From Didymella arachidicola (lineage: Eukaryota; Ascomycota; Dothideomycetes; Pleosporales; Didymellaceae), in assembly GCA_016630955.3 (NCBI GenBank), contig CM049986.1, forward strand, positions 744,001-808,000: a stretch of DNA of 64,000 nt, in the 5' to 3' direction. The notes beneath the pieces were generated by a model, which saw nothing but the letters and a program-made list of their open reading frames with translations, did not search any database and was not told the DNA's origin. Below are positions 55,705 through 64,000 of this stretch, in pieces (positions within the stretch are counted from its first letter, which is position 1; each line of letters starts with the position of its first letter). The position numbers were made by a program, and so were the translations under genes.

Positions 55705-56694
55705 GGTATCGGTGTCGCAACTTGGATGACGCGACTCTGGGACGGAGCGCGGAACGGGCGCGACAAGCAGAAAATGGTGGAGGTCAGAAGGGTACTCACC
55801 AAGTTCTTATTCACAGTGACGACCAGCAGCCCAGACGACACGTGCCACAAGTCAGTGACCCTGCAGGACGTGGTGTTGAGGGCGGCGTTTGATACACGGC
55901 GTGTAGTAAGGACTGGCGCGGTTGAACTCTGGGAGTGGGATTGTCGGCTTCCCTGGCAGCGATCAACCAAAGCATAGCGCCGACTTGCGCAGAAGCCACA
56001 GCCAAGAAGCGCCGACGGCTGCAAGTAGAAAGTTTCCTGCAAGATTAGGGTCTACTGTGAAGCACGATTTGACACAACATGGCAGCCAAGCATTGTAAAA
56101 GTCCTGGGCGCATGTTGAGGAAACATGCCAAAACAATGGCCGGTCAAGTTGTCTGGCAGGCAAGGCGACGCGAGGGATGGAAGCACCGGGCCGCAGGCAA
56201 AACAGTGGGCAGTGGGATGCTGTGGGACGCGGAGTTATCGGGCACGCGGGGCGCCGTTAGGAGTGTTGATCTGATAATGGGAATCTGCAGCGCGACGGTC
56301 CCGGCGACATTGCGTGATGGGAGCGGTCAGCGCTGCGAGGACGCCGTCCACCGCACCTGCCATATCATTCGGTGCAGCTGGTTGTTGTTCATCAGCATTG
56401 TTGGCAGGGTACACAGAGTAGGGTAGTTACACGGCATCGAGTCCATGACTCCATGTGACGCCCCAGACCTCGACGCGTCGCGTGTCTGCCGCCTTGCTGG
56501 CTAGATACGGTATCGATAAGCTACCTAGCGTATGACGCTGTCTCCAGAGGAGGCTTCGAATCTTCGAGACAGAGAGCCGCAGCGTGTGTCAGCGACATTT
56601 TGCCTTCCACGCACAATATGATACCCCGGATAGGACGGTGATGCTCGCTCTTGACCTGACTTGCATGCACCCACAATAACGAGTACCTGTGACA
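55705..56694. promoter_or_regulatory. Divergent promoter region, F-box and UFD1-domain genes
   Basis: About 990 bp between divergent starts of two genes both linked to ubiquitin. Open frames here have no motif. Confidence 0.45.
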
Positions 56695-59055
56695 ATGGCC
56701 GCCGACGCTGAGCCCGCTGAGCTCAAGTGGTCTGCACAGTTCGACCTTGCCCACAACAGCCGCAGCATACAGCTGCCTGGCGACAAGATCCTCCTCCCGC
56801 CCTCCGCCTTGGAACAGCTGCTTGCCGCAGCCCCCGTCGTCACCTTCGATTCGGACCGCCCCCACATTACTTCATTCGACCCTTTCAACCCCTACACTCA
56901 CGCCGCCGAGCGGCAGGCCCGCGCACAGTTTCAGGACCGCCACCAGCAGTTGCCGCACCCGCTCACGTTTCGACTCGTCAATCCAGTCAATGGCAGAGTT
57001 GTACATGCGGGGATACGCGAGTTCTCAGCAGAAGAGGGACAGATCGTTCTCAGCAGCTTCTTGCGGGACGCTCTGGGCATCGAGGCCATATCAGCAGACA
57101 GTTCGAGAGGCGCAAGCCCAGATGGCCATGATGAGGGCGATGTGCTTGTAGACAACGGCGATACCGTGACCGGAGCTGCATCGGCCAAGATCACTGTACA
57201 TGCAAAGCAACTGTCAAAGGGCACGTTCGTCAAGCTGCGACCGCTCGAAGCAGGCTACGATCCCGAAGACTGGAAATCACTTCTCGAAGAGCACTTACGC
57301 TCGAACTTTACCACCTTGACGAATGGCGAAGTGCTTGTAGTGTACGGCGGTCGAGCTGCGGGTGGCAAGCGGGAAGAGTTTCGCTTCCTTGTCGATGGCT
57401 TCAAACCCGAAGGAGACGGTATATGCGTCGTCGATACCGACCTTGAAGTGGATATAGAGGCTCTGAATGAAGAGCAGGCACGAGAGACCATGAAGAGCAT
57501 TGTTGCGAAAAGGCAACGAGCGCCAGGGACAACAGAAGGCAGCTCTGTCGGTGGTGAAATTGATATCTTCAAGGGTAAAGAGGGCCAGGTGCTCGAGGGC
57601 GAGTACGTCGACTTTGAGCTACAATCGTGGGACAGATCACAGGAGCTCGAGATTACCCTCAGTGGCGTTCACGACGATGAAGAAATCGACCTCTACGCAA
57701 GCCCGTACTCGGCGCAACAACGAGCTCGACCACGAGACAATGAATTTGTGTTCGCCGATACGTCCAGCAATTACCCCAAGCACATTCAAATACAGCCAAC
57801 TAACGCAGAGCTTGACGGTGCTGAAGCTATCTGGATTTCAGTTCGCGCATACCCGTCTGAGTCGCCCTCGAGTTCACCAAAACCTTTCCATCTGAGGGTG
57901 TCAATGTTCGATCCAAAGGCAAAGGCCACAAACGGCGAGGAATCGATCAAACATGCACTCCACAGTGATGACGAGGTACAATGCAAGAACTGCAAGCAGT
58001 GGGTCCCCAAGGGCTCACTGTTCCTGCATGAGAACTTCTGTTTTCGTAACAACATTGTCTGCCCGCAAGGTTGCGGTCAGGTCTTCCAGAAACGCTCACC
58101 GACGTTCCAAAACCACTGGCATTGTCCTCACGATACATTTACTGGCAACACGCCACTCAGCCTCCAAAAGCACAACGCAATATATCACACGCCACAAACC
58201 TGCAGCTCCTGCGGACTTGACTTTCCATCCCTTCCCACTCTCGCACACCACAAGGTCACGACCTGCCCCGGCAAACTCATCCTCTGCCGCTTCTGCTACC
58301 TTCAAGTTCCCCAAGAAGGCGATCCAACTGGGCTTCCAAACCCGGAACTCCTCCTTTCAGGCCTAACACCACATGAATTAGCCGACGGCGGACGCACAAC
58401 AGAATGCCACCTCTGCAATAAAATCGTGCGCTTCAGAGACATGGAAACGCACCTACGCCACCATGATCTCGAGCGCCTGTCGCGCCCAGCACCCCGAATC
58501 TGCCGCAACGTGAACTGCGGCCGCACCCAGGACGGCGCGTCGAAGACAGGCGACACTCGTGCGGGGACACGTAAAGGCCAGGGCCCCGGAAACGAGATTG
58601 GGCTTTGCAGTGTCTGCTTTGGGCCGCTGTACGTCTCGCTGCATGATCCTGAAGGAAAAGCATTGAAGCGTCGCATTGAGCGAAGGTACCTTAGTCAGCT
58701 GCTCACTGGGTGCGGGAAACCCTGGTGTAGGAACGAGTTTTGTCGCACTGGAAGAAAGAATCTGGGGCAAGAAGATAGATCGATGCCGACAAAGGAGGCG
58801 ATTCCCATTGTGAAGCCGTTCTTGGAAGGCATGGATGGGAGAGGATATGTCACGCCCCTGCATTTTTGTGTTGACGAGGCGAGCCAGAAGAGGCGGACAC
58901 TGGCTGAGATGTTGACGGCTGAAAAGGGTATTGAAGGTAAAGGCGGATATGGTATGGAGTGGTGTGTCGCTGCCCTTGAAGCTGAAAGTGGGGATCTTGA
59001 TAAGGCGAGGGCATGGCTTAAGGGTTGGGCACCTCAGCGGACCGAAGCCCAGTGA
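56695..59055 (+). CDS. UFD1-domain protein with zinc fingers and AZUL-like C-terminus
   Basis: Single exon, 786 aa from the ATG at 56695 (context GACAATGGC). The N-terminal double-psi-barrel UFD1 region (FDLAHNSRSIQLPGDKILLPPSALEQLL; residues about 15-140) is followed by a KLRPLEAGYDPEDWKSLLEEHLRSNFTTLTNGE segment, as in UFD1, which recruits ubiquitinated clients to Cdc48. Between about 420 and 610 lie TRAF-like and C2H2-like zinc fingers (CKNCKQWVPKGSLFLHENFC, CPQGCGQVF, CSSCGLDFPSLPTLAHH, CHLCNKIVRFRDMETHLRHH). The C-terminus (CRNVNCGRTQ; LLTGCGKPWCRNEFCRTG) resembles an AZUL zinc-binding domain. It is longer than canonical UFD1 (about 350 aa) and belongs to the fungal UFD1-zinc-finger family. 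A role in ubiquitin-dependent protein turnover is inferred. Confidence 0.88.
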   Translation: MAADAEPAELKWSAQFDLAHNSRSIQLPGDKILLPPSALEQLLAAAPVVTFDSDRPHITSFDPFNPYTHAAERQARAQFQDRHQQLPHPLTFRLVNPVNGRVVHAGIREFSAEEGQIVLSSFLRDALGIEAISADSSRGASPDGHDEGDVLVDNGDTVTGAASAKITVHAKQLSKGTFVKLRPLEAGYDPEDWKSLLEEHLRSNFTTLTNGEVLVVYGGRAAGGKREEFRFLVDGFKPEGDGICVVDTDLEVDIEALNEEQARETMKSIVAKRQRAPGTTEGSSVGGEIDIFKGKEGQVLEGEYVDFELQSWDRSQELEITLSGVHDDEEIDLYASPYSAQQRARPRDNEFVFADTSSNYPKHIQIQPTNAELDGAEAIWISVRAYPSESPSSSPKPFHLRVSMFDPKAKATNGEESIKHALHSDDEVQCKNCKQWVPKGSLFLHENFCFRNNIVCPQGCGQVFQKRSPTFQNHWHCPHDTFTGNTPLSLQKHNAIYHTPQTCSSCGLDFPSLPTLAHHKVTTCPGKLILCRFCYLQVPQEGDPTGLPNPELLLSGLTPHELADGGRTTECHLCNKIVRFRDMETHLRHHDLERLSRPAPRICRNVNCGRTQDGASKTGDTRAGTRKGQGPGNEIGLCSVCFGPLYVSLHDPEGKALKRRIERRYLSQLLTGCGKPWCRNEFCRTGRKNLGQEDRSMPTKEAIPIVKPFLEGMDGRGYVTPLHFCVDEASQKRRTLAEMLTAEKGIEGKGGYGMEWCVAALEAESGDLDKARAWLKGWAPQRTEAQ

Positions 59056-59280
59056 GTTTGCATGGATGACCCGCAGCAAGCATGAGCATGCGAGGCAGTC
59101 TGTTATAGCATATAGACGTGATACCCAAACGAAGTCTGAAAGTCATGAGATGTTCAAAGAGCATGATCATTGTGTACTGCGAGTGACAATTGAAGGGAAT
59201 GCTCGGCCGTCAGACAGATTACTTCATCGCCGATACAAATTATCTACTGAAGACCACTGCACCTGCTCCTCTACGAATTC

Positions 59281-61851
59281 TTAGATGCCGGATTGGATGA
59301 GTCCGATCGTGTTCGAGTACACGCTCAAGTTATCAGACCAGATGGCTTTGTCCTCGCCTTCGATGGTTAGCATCTGCTCGACACCGACTTGGCTGAGTGC
59401 GAAAGCCTGGAAGCTTGTCGATCCCTCAAGACTGAGGATACGGTTTTGACAGATCCTTTTTCCACCTGGTGCATCCGGATCGCTACAGGCCGTGCTATAA
59501 TCGATGAAGAAAGAGTAGAGTCCTCCTCCATATATCTGAAGGTTAGTGGTGTCGACAGCGCGAAGGCCCCAGGCACGTTGACCAGCTGTGAATACGGGGT
59601 CATTGCAGGCCGCTTGTCGTGTATAAGGCGAGCTCAGAGCGTCTGGTGTTGGCTGGTAGTATGGAGTCTCGGTCTGAATGAAGCCTGCGAAGACGTCTGA
59701 TGCCTTGTTGAACTGATACTGGTAGAAGGCGTGATGCTCAACACCATTGGCCCAGAGCCAAGTGCCTCGACCTTCGACCAGAAGACCGCGACCTGTGAAG
59801 ATGGCAACACGTGTGGAGTTCCAGTCGTCAAGATCATGGTCGGCAGTCCAAAACCAGTTATTCTGTGAAGCTGTCAGTTTGATGCGTACCCCTTTGATGA
59901 TGTCTCTCACCTCAAAATAGGCTCCAGACGCAGAGCTAGTGATGTGAACGTTGGTGTGTGCAGCAAAGCACTGAGAGTTCACAGATCCCACAGGGCACTG
60001 CGCGACCTGCTGGTTAGTACCTTTAGCTCCTCCAATCCGCGTGTGAACGTCCCAGATACCAGAGCCACGGGCAGTCCTCAGGTTGTACTCGATCAGTTTG
60101 GCTCCCGGAGTGCCTCCCTGAGTCTGGACCAGCATATCAGACCACTCGATACTGCCACTCTGGCCTGACTGACCAATCCTTACCACCGGTCTAGGGTTGT
60201 TCTGATCAGCGAAGGCGCTTCCAGAGCCCATAATAGTCGAGAAGGTTTCTCCAACTGCACGAAGACCGGGTGGGAAGTCGAGTGTATTGGTGACCTTGTA
60301 GACACCGTGCTCAAAAAATAAGACCTTGTTTTGCGATACAGCTGCGTTGATGGCATTTTGGACAGCTTGAGTGTCATCGGTATTTCCGTTTCCGGTAGCA
60401 CCTGAGCTACGAGCGCTGATGAAGTCGTTCGTAGTGAGAGTCTCGTACTGAGGCTTAGACTTCGAGTAGAACTTGCCGTTTTCCAAGAGTCCGGCAGGTC
60501 TGGCAGCTGCTGTGAAGGTACCTTGGTACTTCTGTGGTCCATTGGGCGTGTATCTGTTGCCTTGACCCCATGTATCAATTGTGATGGATCCTCCGGCGAG
60601 GACCGTGGCGCCATTGCGTCCCTTGACTGCAACAGGGACATTATTGAGCTGGACATTCTGAATGGTGAGCTGTCCAGCGCCGGTGGGAGTTGTGGACAAT
60701 GACCATGCCTGGTCGACAAAGGTAGGACAGTTGGTGATCACACTATCAATGATGACAACGGAGCCTACTTCCAGTTTCCCGGCTGATGCGCCGTTGGTCA
60801 TCGAGAAGGCAGTTCCGCAGTCACTGATGGACAAGCCTGAGTACAGCCAACCCCAGTTCCAGATCTGAGAGATACCAACAACGGCCTTGGAGATCTTGAC
60901 GTTGCGCATTGTGAACTGCTGATTGCCAATGTTCAAACCATAAAGACCACCCTCAATATCGAGGTCAGCCATGTGACCGCCAGAACCTGAGCTGGGTCAG
61001 TATGGACCAGAACATAAGATACAAGTATGCTTACCATTCTCGACAAAGATACCGGCATGAATAGAGTTTGACGCTTGAGTCAGGCGTATCTTGACGTTCT
61101 GGATCGTAGTTGCCTGTGAAGCTGGCCAATGGATAGCCTGGAACCCCTTTGTGGGATCTCTAGCGGTACCATCGATCACCAGATTCCGAATCTGGCGCAA
61201 GAACACGTTGGTAGATGTCCATCCAGGTGAGCCATCTTGATTGCTGTAGGGGCTTGCGTCGATCAGGGCCAGAGCATCGAGAGTGGCTGATGCTTTGAGG
61301 ACGGGCAGATTTCGAGGATTGCCAATAAGTTGGGTCATGTAGTAGAAGATAATCGGCTTTTGGATGAAGTAGGTGCCTGAGGGGATGTACACAACGGCAG
61401 GAGAGTCAGTCGAGGAGTCGCACACGGAAGGTCCGCAGCGGTTGCCATCGCTAATCGCACGATTGATCGCGTCCGAGTCGTCGGTGACACCGTCGCCTTA
61501 TGTGGTCAGCAAGACAACATCAGATGTGACAAGCAACTCACCCTTTGCGCCGTAGTCTTTGACGTTTCGGAAAACCTTATACCCAGCCGGGTTTGGGTTG
61601 AATGCGGCGATGCCCTTGCCAGACAAGTCGTTAAGCCAGTAACCATCAGCAGCGGCTCGCGGCTGCAGCTTCTCATCCAGATCAACAGCATCGAATTCCG
61701 CTGTGGTAGTATCTGCAGATCGAGGGTAAGCTGCTGTTGAGGACGAATATTAGCATCACCGAACAGTCACCTATAACTCGAGGACCTCACCTATGACGGC
61801 ACTCTGAGCAACAGCTGCCCAAAGGCAGAGCACAAACGAAAAGACCAGCAT
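59281..61851 (-). CDS. GH55 exo-beta-1,3-glucanase
   Basis: Six coding segments: 61851-61791, 61733-61542, 61496-61035, 60986-59911 and 59862-59281 (five exons, introns 57, 45, 48 and 48 bp); 790 aa. A secreted glucan 1,3-beta-glucosidase that attacks laminarin-type glucan of cell walls. Signal peptide MLVFSFVLCLWAAVAQSA, then a propeptide-like AAYPRSADTT. Two pectin-lyase-like beta-helix halves follow, each opening with the GH55 signature (FRNVKDYGAKGDGVTDDSDAINRAI near residue 75; DFISARSSGATGNGNTDDTQAVQNAINAA near 375). Later motifs are GNQQFTMRNVKISKAVVG, NNWFWTADHDLDDWN and WGLRAVDTTNLQIYGGGLYSFF. The intron at 59863-59910 is in frame and stop-free. No GlcNAc or glucan partner genes adjacent. 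Confidence 0.93.
59863..59910 (-). other. In-frame 48-bp intron in the GH55 gene
   Basis: GTGAGAG donor, AACTGACAG branch-like sequence and CTTCACAG acceptor; 16 codons without stop. Removing it joins SGAYFE to NNWFWTADHD, the conserved GH55 sequence. Confidence 0.85.
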
Positions 61852-63677
61852 GATTGTGGTGTTTGTACAGTGGAGGGGAGGCGCAAACTGTGAAAAGGAA
61901 ACAGCCACGCCTGAAAACGCGCACTCAGGGTAAGTGAAGAAAGAACCTGTGAGGGGGCATTTTGCAACACGCACGACGTGTCTATTTAACTCAAGTCTGG
62001 TAGCTATTTCCTTTTGCCCCACTAGGTGAGGAGGTTGAGGGAAGGAGCAAGTGAACCCCTGCCCCTCCAAGAGACATCTGGTCATCCATAGGGATGCCTC
62101 GAGCAGCCGAGCATTCCAGGGAGTCCATAAAGCCCCTATGACTGGTCGCTACCACCAACCCACTCCACTACCTGATTAATGAATGAAGGGTCATACGCCA
62201 GGACGAAGGTCGGTTGGCGATCTCGCAGAAACGGCACTGTTTCGCATTATGACATTCCATAGTGATTGTCGGTAATTCCTCTCTTGGTCAAGTTGACCCG
62301 GTCTGGCACAAAGCGCCTACTTGCATGGAATAAGATGAGGGTGCTATGGAAGCAAGGAGAAATGATCGAAGCAGAGTACAAAGTCGCTGAAGAAGTCGTG
62401 GGGCTAACCTGTTAAAGGCGTCGTCACCGGGTCGGCTCGACAAGTGTTTTAATCTCCGTCCAATCATCGAGCGACACAGGACGGCCGCATGTGACGAGAC
62501 TTTCCCAGGCTTTACTGCAAAACATCCAAAGCGGTTCTGGAAGTCACCGCCGCTGCTACTGGCGTTTAGCGCGTAGTGTAAGCACCTGCAGCCTGTTCTC
62601 CGCCTCGTGGCCAGGATGATTTGTGGGGTAGGTCATGGTGCGCTTCATGCTTGTGTTACACTGCATCAACCTTCCACAGCCATAGGAGCTTCAACATGAT
62701 CATTTTCGCAACGCGCGCGTGCTCGCATTGATGTGCTAAGCCCTGAGCACAATGCCGCAAGCCTCTGCGCACATGGTCCATTCAAAGCTGAGCTGCAGTC
62801 GCGTGCATCGTTCAAGACACAATTACGTATGTGAAATAATATGACCTGCGTTGCGACTCGGCAGGAACCGAACTTGACAGCGTATTACAGCCGGCGAAAG
62901 ATCAGACCGAACACACTGTCCTGAGAGATGAAGGAGCTTTGCATGCCGGCAAGGGCAGAGGCAGTTCGAAACACGGCGCGTATATATCCTGTTATGCCCA
63001 ATGCGCCGATTGACATGTGGTCGTAGTCGTAGTAAGGAGTGGAGAAGAAGGGTCAACTCCTTGTCAGGAGTGGTGTTCGGACTTGATGCCTGTTGTGGGA
63101 TCGCTTGCGTACCCCAGACTTCTGGAGCGAGTGGATGATCCCGAGGCTGCTGCTAAGTAACCAGAGCCGAGAAGTTGCACGAGGTAGATCAGATGGCCCT
63201 AACGAGTATATTAAGGAGCTTGGGTCTTGACCAGTCATGTGCTGGGGCATTTACCTTGAGCGTAACCACAACCAATCACTGCGATGCTCCTATTGATCAT
63301 CGTAGGCTTCGTTGACCGTTCATCGGTCGGTCCCTCCAGATTACACATCAGTCGCACGCGCGAAGATGGCCCGTAAAGGAAGGCTGAGAAGAATCTTTAC
63401 AGCAGATCAGCGACTAGCTAGGGCTCGCTGCAGCCGGTCATTTCTGACGTCCAGAGTCCAGACTGCATCTGGTGAGCTCAGGAGCAGCAAGATCTCGACT
63501 GTTTCATCTGCAAGGCGACTATTGTCATTTCGACCGTCTCTTGTCAATTCCGATACCCTCCTGCCTCGTATGAAATAAGCTTTCAGCGACTGCAAGATCG
63601 CCTCTCGTCCGAATGATGCAAGTTGACTGTAGCCACTAACGGAGCAAGACTGCATGAGATTGGACCGGGAGCTTCCC
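61852..63677. other. Intergenic, upstream of the GH55 gene
   Basis: About 1.8 kb holding the GH55 promoter and the 3' flank of the thioesterase gene. Small frames on both strands (for example 62823-63250 minus) show no motif or splice support. Confidence 0.45.
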
Positions 63678-64000
63678 TCATAGCTTTGGTCTCATCGCAA
63701 TGAAAAGGCATTCTCCAGTTGTGTACACAGTTCCCTCGCCGTCTTCGACAGTCGCACGTACATATAGCTTTCTGCCGTCTTGCCGCTCTATCTTTGCGGT
63801 ACAGAGCAATGGACCGGGGACTGGCACCGGTCTCTTGTAGACTGTGTTCAGATCTGTGGCACCCTGTCAGCGCGAAGGCTACAGCTCAGGCCGGCGGCAA
63901 CACCTACAAGCCGTAAGGTAGTTCATGTCATGCTGAGAGCCAAGCTTCTTGATTTTCTCGAAGACATTCAGTTGGATCAGACCTCCACAGGTTTCATCTA
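63678..64000 (-). CDS. HotDog-fold thioesterase (3' part only)
   Basis: Cut by the right edge of the window. Visible exons on the minus strand are 64000-63908 (5' end outside) and 63853-63678, with a 54-bp intron (GTAGGT donor, GCGCTGACA branch, GCCACAG acceptor). The spliced sequence reads DETCGGLIQLN ... MNYLTAYLNTVYKRPVPVPGPLLCTAKI ... GRKLYVRATVEDGEGTVYTTGECLFIAM, which is the second half of a 4HBT/THEM-type thioesterase domain (helix, then central strands). It presumably hydrolyses an acyl-CoA. The substrate cannot be told, and the missing N-terminus holds the other active-site residues. Confidence 0.75.

Noticed and set aside
1..64000. Transposon, CRISPR or prokaryotic mobile element
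   Set aside because: No terminal repeats, transposase or reverse transcriptase motifs, or spaced direct repeats were seen. The window is ordinary fungal gene-rich DNA.

Overview
The window is nuclear DNA of a filamentous ascomycete. Coding regions are interrupted by short introns (about 45-90 bp) with GTAAGT/GTATGT-like donors and CTAAC/CTGAC-like branch sites just before the acceptor. The gene set (uvsB/ATR, KapC-type bZIP, NDT80-family factor, GH55, DUF4419 and other fungal families) is of Pezizomycotina type. A dothideomycete is my best guess, but the sequence does not prove the class. I found no rRNA, tRNA, CRISPR array or recognisable transposon. Exon coordinates come from reading splice sites and reading-frame continuity by hand.

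Region 1 (about 1.4-13.1 kb) looks like an N-acetylglucosamine (GlcNAc) utilisation cluster. It holds a divergent hexokinase-family gene, an NDT80/PhoG-type transcription factor (RON1/VIB-1/XprG family), an intracellular-type GH3 beta-N-acetylglucosaminidase fused to GNAT-like domains, and GlcNAc-6-phosphate deacetylase on the opposite strand across a shared promoter. Together these would release GlcNAc from chitin fragments, phosphorylate it and deacetylate it. Glucosamine-6-phosphate deaminase and a GlcNAc transporter are not in the window.

Region 2 (13.5-18.8 kb) has a RAD26/CSB repair translocase and a secreted or membrane serine-rich protein. Region 3 (19.7-26.1 kb) resembles a small sugar-scavenging cluster: an MFS alpha-glucoside/hexose-type transporter divergently transcribed from a Zn2Cys6 regulator, followed by a GH27 alpha-galactosidase. 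The divergent promoter carries several CGG/CCG palindromes. Region 4 (26.5-30.7 kb) has a DUF4419 gene with an apparent frameshift and a large single-pass membrane protein.

Region 5 (32.8-53.2 kb) is mostly housekeeping: HMG-CoA synthase, COX16, the ATR checkpoint kinase (8 exons, 2521 aa), ARP8 of the INO80 complex, a KapC-like bZIP, pterin-4a-carbinolamine dehydratase, cytochrome c heme lyase and YIP1. Region 6 (53.9-64 kb) has an F-box protein followed by an unannotated chain of cysteine-rich exons, a UFD1-domain zinc-finger protein, a GH55 exo-beta-1,3-glucanase, and the 3' end of a HotDog thioesterase gene running off the right edge.
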